Shown in pieces: positions 11,973-20,959 of a stretch of DNA of 64,000 bases (position 1 is the first letter of the stretch; each line of letters opens with the position of its first letter). Where the stretch lies: the NCBI RefSeq assembly GCF_028618525.1, contig NZ_JAQITC010000003.1, positions 62,001-126,000 of the forward strand, in the 5' to 3' direction. The stretch is from Bartonella sp. AU55XJBT. Lineage in GTDB: Bacteria; Pseudomonadota; Alphaproteobacteria; Rhizobiales; Rhizobiaceae. The notes under the pieces were generated by a model. The model searched no databases and had not been told where the DNA came from. It was given only the letters and a program-made list of their open reading frames with translations. The translations under genes and the position numbers were made by a program.

Positions 11973-12799
11973 GCAACGTGTTCCACTTTTTCAATATTTT
12001 CACAAACTGCGGATTGTTTTCTTCCCATGAAAACATTATTTTTTTTAGTATCTTGAAGATCGAAAATATGGTGGTGCAAAGATCCTCCAAAAGTTTTCTC
12101 CAGATTTTCCTTTGTGAAGATTTTTTCTGTTAACCCAGAAGCTAAAACAGTTCCTTTTATTAAAACCGTATGGTCACAAAATTCCGGAACAGAGCCTAAA
12201 TTATGCGTAGAGACCAAGATTACGGCTCCTTCTTTACGGAGATCTTGTAACAAAGCAATGATTTTATCTTCCGTGGTAACATCAACACCTGTAAACGGTT
12301 CATCTAATAAAATAGCTTTTGCTTTCTGTGCCAAAGCACGCGCTAAAAAAACACGCTTTTTCTGTCCACCAGAAAGTTCTCCAATCTGGCGCTTAGCAAA
12401 AGGCAACATATCTACGCGTTCCAAGGCAACGCGAACAGCTTCATAATCTCGTGCGCTGGCATAGCGAAAGAAATTCATATGACCATAGCGCCCCATCAAG
12501 ACAACATCTTCAACCAGAACAGGAAAATTCCAATCCACATCTTCACTTTGAGGAACATAAGCAATAAGGTTTTTTTTCAAAGCTACATCAACGGGCAAAT
12601 CAAACATGCGAATTTTTCCCTTTGATGGGCGTACAAACCCCATAATTGCTTTAAATAATGTTGATTTACCGGATCCATTAACGCCAACCAATGCTGTAAT
12701 AGAACCCTTTGGACTTTCAAAGTTTACTTCGCGTAAAGCTGTATGCCCATTACGATAAGTTACCGTTACTCCTTGGGCAAATATTCCACATTCCGTCAT
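11969..12799 (-). CDS. sitB: Mn/Fe ABC transporter ATPase SitB
   Basis: ATP-binding subunit of the SitABCD metal importer, cytoplasmic, 276 residues. Visible motifs are Walker [10 protein letters not shown] near residue 38, a Q-loop in [10 protein letters not shown] near 85, the ABC signature LSGGQKKR near 142, Walker [13 protein letters not shown] near 160, and the H-switch histidine in VSTHN near 195. The last 40 residues beyond the ATPase fold are typical of Sit/Yfe/Mnt ATPases and vary between species. The gene overlaps sitA and sitC by 4 bp each. Confidence 0.95.
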   Translation of the reverse strand: MTECGIFAQGVTVTYRNGHTALREVNFESPKGSITALVGVNGSGKSTLFKAIMGFVRPSKGKIRMFDLPVDVALKKNLIAYVPQSEDVDWNFPVLVEDVVLMGRYGHMNFFRYASARDYEAVRVALERVDMLPFAKRQIGELSGGQKKRVFLARALAQKAKAILLDEPFTGVDVTTEDKIIALLQDLRKEGAVILVSTHNLGSVPEFCDHTVLIKGTVLASGLTEKIFTKENLEKTFGGSLHHHIFDLQDTKKNNVFMGRKQSAVCENIEKVEHVA

Positions 12800-13704
12800 T
12801 GGCTTTTTACTCCCTCTAATAAGGCTTTGCTAATACGTCCACTTGTGACACGTAATAAGTCAATATAAGTGGGGACCTCACCATTTTTCTCACTCAGAGA
12901 ATCAACATAGAGAACACCACCGTATTTAGCTCCTGTTTCTCTTGCCACTTGTTTTGCAGGTGCTGGAGAAATCGTGCTCTCAGAAAAAACGGCATGAATA
13001 TTGTATTTTCGAACCATATCAATAACATGCTTAACTTGCTGCGGTGTTCCTTGCTGATCCGCATTAATAGGCCATAAATAAAGTTCTTTTAGATCAAAAT
13101 CACGTGCTAAATAGCTAAATGCACCTTCACTCGTTACAAGCCAACGTTTATCTTGAGGAACTCCTGCCAATTCAGCTCTAATTGGATCAATGGTGGCGCG
13201 AATCTTCTGCTTATAAATTTCAGCATTTTCTTTATAAATAGCAGCATGTTCAGGATCATATTTTACAAAGGCATCGCGAATATTATCAACATAAATCAAA
13301 GCAGAGGTCGGTGACATCCATGCATGAGGATTCGGCTTACCACTAAAGGGACCCTCACCAATTGTAATGGGTACAACGCCTTTTGAAACAACGACACTTG
13401 GAACATCCTTGATATTTTGAAAAAACTTTTCAAACCAAAGTTCTAACTCTAACCCATTCCATAGGATAAGATTTGCACCTTGCGCACGCATGAGATCACG
13501 AGGGGTGGGTTGATATTCATGAATTTCAGCACCTGGTTTCGTGATTGATTCAACATTAGCTGCATCACCCGCTACATTTCGCGCCATATCGGCAATAATG
13601 GTGAATGTCGTAACAGCTTTAAATTTACCAGCACATACCGCTAAATTGGGAGTAAGAAAAATAAAACTTCCCAAAATTAGAGTAAAAATTTTTTTTATAT
13701 TCAT
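12796..13704 (-). CDS. sitA: Periplasmic Mn/Fe-binding protein SitA
   Basis: Substrate-binding protein of the importer (cluster A-I, ZnuA/PsaA/SitA type), 302 residues. I chose the ATG at 13704 because it follows an AAAGAGAA ribosome site and begins a normal signal peptide (MNIKKIF, a hydrophobic core, then cleavage near AVCAGK). An in-frame upstream start would add 14 polar residues. Probable metal ligands are His in EIHEYQP, His in NPHAWMSP, Glu in FSESTISP and Asp in YVDSLSE. That two-His, one-Glu, one-Asp set is the one used for Mn(II)/Fe(II), and there is no ZnuA-type His-rich loop. It is the first gene of the operon and lies just behind a Fur/Mur-like operator. Confidence 0.93.
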   Translation of the reverse strand: MNIKKIFTLILGSFIFLTPNLAVCAGKFKAVTTFTIIADMARNVAGDAANVESITKPGAEIHEYQPTPRDLMRAQGANLILWNGLELELWFEKFFQNIKDVPSVVVSKGVVPITIGEGPFSGKPNPHAWMSPTSALIYVDNIRDAFVKYDPEHAAIYKENAEIYKQKIRATIDPIRAELAGVPQDKRWLVTSEGAFSYLARDFDLKELYLWPINADQQGTPQQVKHVIDMVRKYNIHAVFSESTISPAPAKQVARETGAKYGGVLYVDSLSEKNGEVPTYIDLLRVTSGRISKALLEGVKSQ

Positions 13705-13724
13705 TAAATTTCTCTTTATTTTAT

Positions 13725-13752
13725 TGCGAATGATTTGCATTATCATTTAGCA
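13725..13752 (-). promoter_or_regulatory. Fur/Mur-like operator upstream of sitA
   Basis: Twenty-one bases before the sitA start, the sequence holds the inverted pair AATGAT-N7-ATCATT within outer TGC/GCA ends. Read on the minus strand it includes TGATAATGCAAATCATT, close to the classical Fur-family box (TGATAATnATTATCA). In Rhizobiales sit genes are repressed by the Fur homologue Mur in response to manganese. The identity of the regulator here is inferred. Confidence 0.6.
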
Positions 13753-14336
13753 ATAACAGTTATCTTTTACATTTGCAATGAAGGATTTTTACAAAAATTA
13801 ACTTTTCAAGTCCTTTAAAAATAATTTTTTATCGTCTTGAAAATTCATCTTGAAGAAAGCGAATGGTTTTAAAGAAAAATTGCTTTGTTGTTTTGCGAAG
13901 CATTCAATAAAAAGCTGAGATATCCTTCTCATTCGTTGCTGGTAAGCTTGTGTTTTATGGCACTTTTTATCTCATAAAACCTCTGACTTTTCTGTTACTG
14001 CTGAATCAACAGCTCATTTCAATGATGACACATCTCTCATAAAAAAACAGAACGCTCAAAACAGAGACTTATTATGTTATTCATGCGACTTTTTTTAACA
14101 AAACACCTTATATTTATTTCATGGGCTTGAGCTGAAAGATACAGACCCCAAAGGGGCTGAGCTTCATCATTGATTTTACAAAATGCGGTATCATTATTTT
14201 ATTTTTTAAATCCCATTGTTGCACGATTAATTCCTCATATTGTAACAGGCTTTGGTATTTGAGAGCCTGTGTAAGAAGCATTTTTATTTCTTTTTTATGG
14301 TTTCTAAACAACCACTCCACTTTAAGGTATTGAGAA

Positions 14337-14363
14337 TAAAAGATTTTGATTCATTCAAAGAGG
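14337..14363. repeat. Dispersed repeat-like sequence, copy C
   Basis: AAAAGATTTTGATTCATTCAA here matches 19 of 21 bases of a sequence at 31618-31638. A related copy lies at 59433-59458. All three are in gene-free gaps. Confidence 0.35.
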
Positions 14364-14468
14364 GGTTGAAATGATAAGTCCTATAATATTACAGACTTTA
14401 TAAAAATTATCATTATAAATCAATGTATTGTAATAAAGTTCTCTTTAAAAAGAATTCGATAGATCTTA

Positions 14469-14506
14469 AACCCTTAAAAAATAAAGGAGCACTCAAAAGT
14501 GCTCCT
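14469..14506 (-). terminator. Rho-independent terminator after pheT
   Basis: AGGAGCACT and AGTGCTCCT form a perfect 9-bp stem with a 4-base loop. On the minus strand it is followed by TTATTTTTTAAGG. It sits 28 bp after the pheT stop and should end the rpmI-rplT-pheST transcript. Confidence 0.9.
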
Positions 14507-14533
14507 ATCTTTATAAAAGTCTTTTAAAAATAC

Positions 14534-16948
14534 TCAATGACGAAGATAAGCGCCTGTCATTTTAGTGACATTTTCTATTACTTTTGCAGCAATTTCTTCT
14601 AGGTCTTTATCTGTCAAAGTACGTTCAATCGGTTGAATAACAATCTCAATGGCAACAGATTTTTTATCTGCACCAAGGCTTTGCTCTTCAAAAAGATCAA
14701 AAACTTGGACGGAATGAATAAGTTTTTTATCAGCTCCTTGAGCAGCACGGACAATAAGAGAAGAAGCAACTTTTTTGTCAACAATAAATGCAAAATCACG
14801 CCGCACCATTTGAAACGGCGATAATTTCAAAGGAGGACGGCTTTTCGTTGTTTTTTTCTTTGGTTCTGGAATTTGATCTAGAAAAATTTCAAAGCCGCAT
14901 AAAGGACCACTGATATCTAATTTTTCTAAGGTCGCTGGATGAAGCACACCAAAAAAACCAAGAATAATTTTTGAACCAAGTTTTATGACACCTGAACGAC
15001 CTGGATGATACCAATCAGGGGCTCCAACTTCAATCTGTACTTTCCCAACATCTATATCGCATGCTTCTAAAGCGGCTAAAGCATCTGCTTTGGCGTCAAA
15101 AACATCAACGGCTGTTGCATTTCCATTCCAAAAACGCCCAGCACCTTCAAATTTCTCTGTGCCACGACGAATTCCACTTACAACACGTCGTTGTTTATCA
15201 GGGGTATCACCTTCATAAATGCTGGAAACTTCAAACAAAGCAAGATCAGAAAAACCACGATCAGCATTTCTCTGCGTTGCCATAAGCAAACCAGGTAAAA
15301 GAGAAGGACGCATCACTGACATATCAGCGGCAATAGGATTAACCAATTTAAGCTCTGCTTGACCTCCCCCAAAAGCAAGAGCCTGATTTTCAGAGATAAA
15401 AGACCACGTTATCGCTTCTTTCATACCGCGATGTGCCAAAGCCAAACGGGTAGCGCGTGAACGAATTTGCACGCATGTTAAAACTTGATCTTTTCCTTCT
15501 GCGAAAGTTTCCAAAGGAATAGGTTTAATTTTATCTAACCCATAAATCCTCATGACTTCTTCCACCAAATCGGCTTTACCCATAATATCAGGGCGCCAAG
15601 ATGGCACTTTTACTGTAACGACATCTCCTTTTCCTTCAACACAAAATCCAAGTTTCGTTAAAATAGAGATGACTTTTGCAGGCTCTATTTCCAAATGTGT
15701 CAAACGTTTAATCTCAGAAAAAGGAAAAGCGATCTGTTTGGTTTTTTGTTGCTGATAGCCAACAATTTTTGCCTTGGATACTTCACCGCCACAAAGACGT
15801 AAGACCAATTCTGTTGCAATCTCAAGCCCTGTTTCCATAAAAGCCGGGTCAACACCCCGTTCAAACCGATAACGTGCATCACTGATAAGAGCTAATGCTC
15901 GCCCTGTTTGTGCGATGCTTTGCGCATTCCAAAGCGCCGATTCAATAATAACGCGCCGTGTTGTTTCATCACAACGCGTTCTTTCTCCACCCATGATACC
16001 GGCAATCGAAACAACACCTTCTTCATCTGCAATGACACAATCCTGAACGCTCAAATAATAGATTTTTCCATTAAGTGCTTGAAGTTTCTCTCCTTCACGC
16101 GCACAACGTACATACAAATTCCCTTTAATCTTATCAGCATCAAAAACATGAAGCGGACGACCAAGGTCAAAACTAATGTAATTAGTCATATCAACCAGCG
16201 CATTAATCGGTCTTAAACCAATTGCACTTAAACGCTGTTGCATCCACTGTGGTGATGGGCCATTTTGAACATTACGCACTTCACGCCAAGCAAAGCCTAA
16301 ACATAACGATGAATTTTGCGAAAAATCGAATGAAACGTCGAGAGGTGTGTCAAAGGAAACTTCAAATTTTGGTAAAGACAATTCTTTTAATTGCCCGATT
16401 CCAGCGGCAGCAAGATCACGTGCAATACCACGAACACCTGTGCAATCAGAGCGATTGGGAGTCAAACCAATATCAATGATTGGATCATCGAGACCAGCAT
16501 AAGCTGCAAATACTCCCCCAATAGGTGCATCTTCTGGAAGTTCGATAATCCCATCATGCTCATTTGATAATTCAAGCTCTGCTTGTGAACACATCATCCC
16601 AAAACTCTCAACGCCGCGGATTTTTCCTACAGATAATGTCACATCAAGTCCTGGAACATAAGTGCCTGGTTGTGCAAGGACACCAACAAGTCCAGCACGT
16701 GCATTTGGCGCGCCACAGACAACTTGAACAGGCGTACCAGTTCCCGTATCGACTGAAAGAATTTGGAGTTTATCTGCATCAGGATGTTTTACTGCCGTTA
16801 AAACTTTCGCAATAACAAATTCTTTTAAAGAAGAGCGATCATCAACGTGATCAACCTCAAGACCGATAGCTGTTAGTTTCTCACAAATTTCATCCAAAGA
16901 TGCATCTGTCTCTAAGTGATCTTTTAACCACGACAAAGTAAATTTCAT
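14534..16948 (-). CDS. pheT: Phenylalanine-tRNA ligase beta subunit
   Basis: Large subunit of the (alpha-beta)2 PheRS that charges tRNA-Phe. It is 804 residues long, normal for the bacterial form. In order it shows an N-terminal part with the tRNA-binding (EMAP-like) domain near residues 39-150, the B3/B4 editing domain near 210-380 ([11 protein letters not shown] and the GIMGGE stretch), B5 domain near 400-470, the catalytic-like core, and the C-terminal ferredoxin-fold anticodon-binding domain near 710-804 ([13 protein letters not shown]). The ATG at 16948 gives the usual start [12 protein letters not shown]. The gene follows pheS by 31 bp and ends just before a strong terminator. Confidence 0.97.
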   Translation of the reverse strand: MKFTLSWLKDHLETDASLDEICEKLTAIGLEVDHVDDRSSLKEFVIAKVLTAVKHPDADKLQILSVDTGTGTPVQVVCGAPNARAGLVGVLAQPGTYVPGLDVTLSVGKIRGVESFGMMCSQAELELSNEHDGIIELPEDAPIGGVFAAYAGLDDPIIDIGLTPNRSDCTGVRGIARDLAAAGIGQLKELSLPKFEVSFDTPLDVSFDFSQNSSLCLGFAWREVRNVQNGPSPQWMQQRLSAIGLRPINALVDMTNYISFDLGRPLHVFDADKIKGNLYVRCAREGEKLQALNGKIYYLSVQDCVIADEEGVVSIAGIMGGERTRCDETTRRVIIESALWNAQSIAQTGRALALISDARYRFERGVDPAFMETGLEIATELVLRLCGGEVSKAKIVGYQQQKTKQIAFPFSEIKRLTHLEIEPAKVISILTKLGFCVEGKGDVVTVKVPSWRPDIMGKADLVEEVMRIYGLDKIKPIPLETFAEGKDQVLTCVQIRSRATRLALAHRGMKEAITWSFISENQALAFGGGQAELKLVNPIAADMSVMRPSLLPGLLMATQRNADRGFSDLALFEVSSIYEGDTPDKQRRVVSGIRRGTEKFEGAGRFWNGNATAVDVFDAKADALAALEACDIDVGKVQIEVGAPDWYHPGRSGVIKLGSKIILGFFGVLHPATLEKLDISGPLCGFEIFLDQIPEPKKKTTKSRPPLKLSPFQMVRRDFAFIVDKKVASSLIVRAAQGADKKLIHSVQVFDLFEEQSLGADKKSVAIEIVIQPIERTLTDKDLEEIAAKVIENVTKMTGAYLRH

Positions 16949-16960
16949 TTTAAAACCTCA

Positions 16961-16977
16961 CATGAAAGCGATGATAA
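16961..16977. repeat. 17-bp repeat, copy 1
   Basis: CATGAAAGCGATGATAA in the pheS-pheT spacer recurs exactly at 23062-23078. Confidence 0.6.
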
Positions 16978-16979
16978 GA

Positions 16980-18062
16980 TCACACATTTCTATTAGGAAA
17001 AAAAGCAGGCATATCAAAGCAACGAAAGCCATAATGGTCTAACCAACGCAGGTCAGCATCAAAAAAAGCCCGTAAATCAGGCATACCGTATTTCAACATG
17101 GCAATACGATCAATGCCCATTCCCCATGCAAAGCCTTGATATTCATCGGGATCCAAACCAACATTTTTCAACACATGAGGATGCACCATTCCGCATCCTA
17201 AAATTTCCAACCAATCCTGTCCTTCGCCAAACTTTACTTCTGAACCAGAACGATCACATTGAATATCCACTTCCATAGATGGTTCGGTAAAGGGGAAAAA
17301 AGAGGGACGAAAACGCATTTTTACTGAAGCAACTTCAAAAAATTCTTTACAAAAGGTTTCATGCAGCCACATCATATGAGCAATGGTCGAGGTTTTATCA
17401 ATGACAAGGCCTTCGACCTGATGAAACATGGGTGAATGTGTTGCATCCGAATCCATGCGGTAAGTTTTCCCAGGAATAATGATCCGTATCGGTGCTTTTT
17501 GTTTTTCCAGTGTGCGAATTTGTACAGGCGAGGTATGGGTCCGCAATAATTTGCGTTCTCCCATTTTATCAACATCAAAAAAGAAGGTATCATGCATTTC
17601 ACGTGCTGGATGCCCTTCAGGAAAATTCAATGCCGTAAAATTATAATAATCTGTTTCAATATCTGGCCCTTCAGCAAGAGAAAAATCCAATTTCGTATAA
17701 ATGGCGATAATTTCTTCAATCACTTGCGAAATAGGATGAATACGCCCCCGTTCCATAGGCGAAGAGCGAACAGGCAATGTAATATCAACCGTTTCACGAG
17801 AAAGACGAGCATCCATTGCTTGTCTTTTTAGAAGATCACGCTTTTGCGCCCATAATTCTAAAATACGATTTTTTAACCCATTAAGAACGGGTCCAACTTT
17901 TTGGCGCTCGCTTGCCTCCATTTTTCCTAATGCTTTTAGTTTTTCAGAGATGCTGCCCTTTTTACCCAATGCTGCAATACGCACTGTTTCAAGTGCCTGT
18001 TCATCACCTGCAGCTTCTAAAGCTAAACAAATTTCTTGTTCCAGACGCTCAATATCGTTCAT
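16980..18062 (-). CDS. pheS: Phenylalanine-tRNA ligase alpha subunit
   Basis: Catalytic subunit of PheRS, which activates phenylalanine and transfers it to tRNA-Phe. The 360-residue product is of normal length. It has an N-terminal coiled-coil arm (about residues 1-90) that binds tRNA, then the class II synthetase core with motif 2 around [16 protein letters not shown] and motif 3 in [13 protein letters not shown] near the C-terminus. I chose the ATG at 18062 ([11 protein letters not shown]); an in-frame earlier start would add 14 basic and hydrophobic residues unlike the family. It is co-directional with rplT 94 bp upstream and pheT downstream, the common rpmI-rplT-pheST order. Confidence 0.96.
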   Translation of the reverse strand: MNDIERLEQEICLALEAAGDEQALETVRIAALGKKGSISEKLKALGKMEASERQKVGPVLNGLKNRILELWAQKRDLLKRQAMDARLSRETVDITLPVRSSPMERGRIHPISQVIEEIIAIYTKLDFSLAEGPDIETDYYNFTALNFPEGHPAREMHDTFFFDVDKMGERKLLRTHTSPVQIRTLEKQKAPIRIIIPGKTYRMDSDATHSPMFHQVEGLVIDKTSTIAHMMWLHETFCKEFFEVASVKMRFRPSFFPFTEPSMEVDIQCDRSGSEVKFGEGQDWLEILGCGMVHPHVLKNVGLDPDEYQGFAWGMGIDRIAMLKYGMPDLRAFFDADLRWLDHYGFRCFDMPAFFPNRNV

Positions 18063-18156
18063 ATTTTTGCCTATTTTTTTAATAAAAAAAACCCGCACTC
18101 GCAATAGCCAGCACGGGACCTCGAATAAATAAATGCTTTAAGAGAACACCACTGGC

Positions 18157-18558
18157 TTACTTGACAGCGCTTTCAAAAGCGTTAGGTGTTGTGTCTTTTA
18201 AATATTCTAAAGCTTTTTTTGCCGAAGCGACTAAAGCAGAAAATGCTTCCGCCTCATAGATTGCTATATCTGAAAGAACTTTACGATCAACTTCAATACC
18301 GGCTTTTGATAAGCCATCAATAAAGCGTCCATAAGTTAAACCTTCTGCACGAACAGCCGCATTAATTCTCTGAATCCACAAAGCACGGAAAGTACGCTTT
18401 CTATTTTTGCGATCACGATAAGCATATTGTTTTGAACGATCAACGGCTGCTTTAGCAGCACGAATGGTATTTTTACGTCGACCGTAAAAGCCTTCAGCTT
18501 GTTTAAGAACTTTTTTGTGCTTAGCGTGTGCTGTCACACCTCTTTTCACACGTGCCAT
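18157..18558 (-). CDS. rplT: 50S ribosomal protein L20
   Basis: L20 binds 23S rRNA early in large-subunit assembly. The 133-residue product starts [16 protein letters not shown], the conserved L20 N-terminus, and contains the basic RNA-binding stretch [15 protein letters not shown] and the globular end with the LSDIAIYE motif. The gene follows rpmI by 33 bp. In other bacteria L20 represses its own operon by binding the leader; here a structured leader precedes rpmI. Confidence 0.97.
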   Translation of the reverse strand: MARVKRGVTAHAKHKKVLKQAEGFYGRRKNTIRAAKAAVDRSKQYAYRDRKNRKRTFRALWIQRINAAVRAEGLTYGRFIDGLSKAGIEVDRKVLSDIAIYEAEAFSALVASAKKALEYLKDTTPNAFESAVK

Positions 18559-18591
18559 GTTATAATCTCCTCAAAATCAAAAGCGCAAGGT

Positions 18592-18795
18592 TTAATGACC
18601 ATTCGGCAAATAATGCTGAATAACTTTTTTAGCATCTTGTTCACACAAAACCATTGTTCCACGTGCATCGCGAATAAATTTATTCGAACGCTTAATCATG
18701 CCGTGGCGCTTACCGGCGGCTGCTACTTTAATTTTGCCTGACGCAGTGATTTTAAACCGCTTTTTAGCGGATGATTTGGTCTTCATCTTGGGCAT
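18592..18795 (-). CDS. rpmI: 50S ribosomal protein L35
   Basis: Small basic large-subunit protein of 67 residues. The start [14 protein letters not shown] at 18795 is the conserved L35 start. An open frame extends upstream to 18936 but has no family match and holds the structured leader instead. The body ([19 protein letters not shown]) is typical of alphaproteobacteria. infC, which often precedes rpmI in other bacteria, is not here; nth is the upstream gene. Confidence 0.95.
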   Translation of the reverse strand: MPKMKTKSSAKKRFKITASGKIKVAAAGKRHGMIKRSNKFIRDARGTMVLCEQDAKKVIQHYLPNGH

Positions 18796-18935
18796 TTTGC
18801 TACTCCATACATTAATGAATTCAATCGAATATTCCATCCATTCAAGTGGACCAACACTTGAATAAGCATTAAAACAGCCACGGCATGCCCTGCCGGGCGG
18901 TTCTCTAAGGACGTTTTCATAAGCTAGTATACACA
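18796..18935 (-). promoter_or_regulatory. Structured leader region of rpmI-rplT-pheST
   Basis: Between nth and rpmI a TATACT hexamer on the minus strand (18926-18931) could be a -10 element. Downstream lie a short GC-rich hairpin (GCCC-N4-GGGC, 18887-18898) inside an unusually GC-rich patch, and then a perfect 9-bp hairpin (ATTCAAGTG-N6-CACTTGAAT, 18840-18863) about 45 bp before the L35 start. No T run follows either, so they are not simple terminators. A role in ribosomal-protein autoregulation is an inference from other bacteria. Confidence 0.45.
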
Positions 18936-18951
18936 AAATAGCAAGAGCATA

Positions 18952-19692
18952 TTACAAAAAAATCGGTGCTCCATTGCCTTGAATTTCAACCAAAGGTGCT
19001 GGAATAGCATTTGTTTTACTTGCAGCTTTACATAAATCGGCAATAATGCATTGCCTACATTGTGCTTTACGTGCTTTGCAGATGTAACGCCCATGCAAAA
19101 TCAGCCAGTGATGCGCATAACGAAGATAATGAATCGGTATAATTTTTAATAATTTTTTTTCAACGATTTCTGGTGTTTTGCCAGGTGCCAAACCAAGACG
19201 ATTGCTTAAGCGAAAAATATGTGTATCGACCGCCAAGGTAGGCTGACCAAAAGCAACATTCAAAACGACATTAGCTGTTTTGCGCCCCACGCCTGGAAGA
19301 GCCATAAGTGCTTCACGCGTATCAGGGACTTGGCCACCATATTGCTCCATTAAACAGTTGCAAAGTGCATAAACATTACGTGCTTTTGCACGCCAAAGAC
19401 CAATTGAACGGATATGATGTGCTATTTCTCCTTCTCCTAATGCAACCATTTTTTCCGGTTGATCAGCAAGGCGAAAGAGTTCTTTTGTCGCTTTATTAAC
19501 GCTTACATCTGTCGCTTGAGCTGAAAGAACAACGGCAATCAATAGTGTAAAAGTGTTTATATAGTTAAGATCACTCTTAGGTGTCGGGCGTTGCACAGAA
19601 AAACGGCGAAATATTTCTGCAATTTCATCTTCATTGTATAATACACCAGATAAATTTCGCACTTTTGATAATTTTATGTTACTTTGAGCCAT
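18952..19692 (-). CDS. nth: Endonuclease III (DNA glycosylase/AP lyase)
   Basis: Base-excision repair enzyme that removes oxidised pyrimidines and nicks the abasic site. The 246-residue product carries the helix-hairpin-helix LPGVGRKTANVV near residue 139, with the lysine that forms the Schiff base. The catalytic aspartate is in VDTHIFRLSNRL. The C-terminal 4Fe-4S loop has the spacing C-x6-C-x2-C-x5-C (CKARKAQCRQCIIADLC). About 25 extra residues at the N-terminus are normal for alphaproteobacteria. It is divergent from hsp20, 120 bp away. Confidence 0.96.
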   Translation of the reverse strand: MAQSNIKLSKVRNLSGVLYNEDEIAEIFRRFSVQRPTPKSDLNYINTFTLLIAVVLSAQATDVSVNKATKELFRLADQPEKMVALGEGEIAHHIRSIGLWRAKARNVYALCNCLMEQYGGQVPDTREALMALPGVGRKTANVVLNVAFGQPTLAVDTHIFRLSNRLGLAPGKTPEIVEKKLLKIIPIHYLRYAHHWLILHGRYICKARKAQCRQCIIADLCKAASKTNAIPAPLVEIQGNGAPIFL

Positions 19693-19713
19693 GGAACTCT
19701 CTTAATCTTCTCT

Positions 19714-19742
19714 CTTGAAGTTATCATTCACGCTCGCCATAT
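19714..19742 (+). promoter_or_regulatory. Heat-shock (RpoH-type) promoter of hsp20
   Basis: CTTGAA and CCATAT are separated by 17 bp, which fits the alphaproteobacterial sigma-32 consensus (CTTGaa, about 17 bp, CCATAT). Transcription would start near 19750, leaving a leader of about 60 nt before the Hsp20 start. Confidence 0.6.
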
Positions 19743-19812
19743 GAGAAGAATGCAGCGAACACTTTGTATAGGGTTTGGTCAAGTAAAGCCGCTTTAAAGA
19801 GGATACTCATGA

Positions 19813-20241
19813 ATGACACATGTGACACCTTTCTCCAATCCTTTTCTTTTAGGATTTGAAACCGTAGAAAAAATATTACAACGTATCGGTAAAGCTGATG
19901 AGGCTTACCCAGCCTATAATATTGAACGTTTACATAAAAACGACGATGCAAATCATATCCGGATAACTTTAGCTGTTGCTGGATTTAAGATTAATCATCT
20001 TAATATTTTGCTCGATGATAATCAATTGGTTATTCATGGTAAACAAACAGACAATCAAAATCATCAATATTTATATCGCGGTATAGCCGCACGACAATTC
20101 CAGCGGACCTTTGTGCTTGCGGAAGGGATGAATGTCACAAATGCCGAGTTGAAAAATGGTCTTTTATCAATTAATCTGTATCAACCAAAATTAAAAAAAG
20201 AAATAAAACAGATTCCAATTAAAGTCAGTCGTGATGAGTGA
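19813..20241 (+). CDS. Hsp20-family small heat-shock protein (IbpA-like)
   Basis: ATP-independent holdase chaperone of the cytoplasm. The 142 residues fit the short rhizobial class A IbpA-like group. The alpha-crystallin domain spans about residues 34-130: it begins PAYNIERL, has the conserved LAVAGF and the FVLAEGM-NAELKNGLLSINL stretch with the A-x-x-x-n-G-L signature. A short C-terminal tail (IPIKV) carries an I-x-I-type anchor. The ATG at 19813 has AAGAGGA about 10 bp upstream. The DUF1150 gene follows at 29 bp, a pairing common in alphaproteobacteria. Confidence 0.93.
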   Translation: MTHVTPFSNPFLLGFETVEKILQRIGKADEAYPAYNIERLHKNDDANHIRITLAVAGFKINHLNILLDDNQLVIHGKQTDNQNHQYLYRGIAARQFQRTFVLAEGMNVTNAELKNGLLSINLYQPKLKKEIKQIPIKVSRDE

Positions 20242-20270
20242 TAAAAGTTAAGGCGTAAAGGAACAGTGAA

Positions 20271-20522
20271 ATGGGAGAACATAAACAAAGCTTATCGTTT
20301 CAGAACACGTCCTACTCTGATGCGGGACAGATTGCTTATTTAAAAAAGGTTTGTACAGATGATTTGGCTAAAAACTTTCCAGATCTTCCACCTATGACCC
20401 CAGGCATTACCATATGGGCGCTCTTTGGTGAAACAGGTTATCCGATCATTTTATCCGATGAGCGCTCTATTGCTCTTGCTGGAGCCAATGAGCACGAACT
20501 CCAAATTGTCACTCTACATTAG
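20271..20522 (+). CDS. DUF1150 family protein
   Basis: Small soluble protein of 83 residues in the DUF1150 family, whose function is not known. The family core is visible as GQIAYLKKV near residue 20 and WALFGETGYPIILSDER-AIA-like stretch near residues 48-70. Across alphaproteobacteria this gene commonly sits directly after an hsp20 gene, as here (29 bp spacing), so it is probably co-expressed under heat stress. That link is contextual only. Confidence 0.88.
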   Translation: MGEHKQSLSFQNTSYSDAGQIAYLKKVCTDDLAKNFPDLPPMTPGITIWALFGETGYPIILSDERSIALAGANEHELQIVTLH

Positions 20523-20959
20523 GTTGAGCTTTACGAGAAAAAACTTAAGCTCTTTAATAAATTCTATTTGTTTTTTTTCAATTAAAGGGCAGAGGGCTGT
20601 ATTTCTCTTTGTATAGTCTTTACCAATTGGTTGTCGTCTTGTTCCAGAAATTACGCAAACAGATAGATGCAATATACGCACTAAATCTAGCATATAAAAG
20701 TCTGGAAGAGTTTGTGCTGCGCTGAACCGTTTTGATACTTGTTTCAAACATGCAGTTACGCTGGGATTAGATGTTGATTAACAAGTCATAGAAAAATAAA
20801 AGCTTTGTGTCTTTATGAGGAAGTTTATGCAGGGCTTTTAATTTTGTGCTTCAAATGCCTCAGTACAAGGTATTTTTCTCTTTTGAATATTAAAGCTCTT
20901 GTTTTTATAGTGAAGTTACAGCACAACAAGCAAAATGAAATTATTTGAGGGGAAAAATA
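20523..20959. other. Gap before ilvD
   Basis: About 440 bp of AT-rich DNA with no recognisable gene. It should contain the ilvD promoter. I do not see a leader peptide rich in branched-chain residues or an attenuator hairpin. Confidence 0.6.

Larger units (their letters stand above)
13705..14533. other. Gap between pheT and sitA
   Basis: About 830 bp. It contains the sitA promoter and operator region on the right of sitA and the pheT terminator at its far end. The middle (about 13800-14460) is AT-rich. It has short open stretches without ribosome sites or recognisable products, and one dispersed repeat-like sequence at 14337-14363. Confidence 0.6.

Noticed and set aside
14114..14320. 68-codon open frame on the minus strand in the pheT/sitA gap
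   Set aside because: It has no convincing ribosome site or family resemblance, and is within reach of chance in AT-rich DNA.
18796..18936. N-terminal extension of L35 to 18936
   Set aside because: L35 starts MPKMKTK at 18795; the upstream residues have no family match and overlap leader hairpins.
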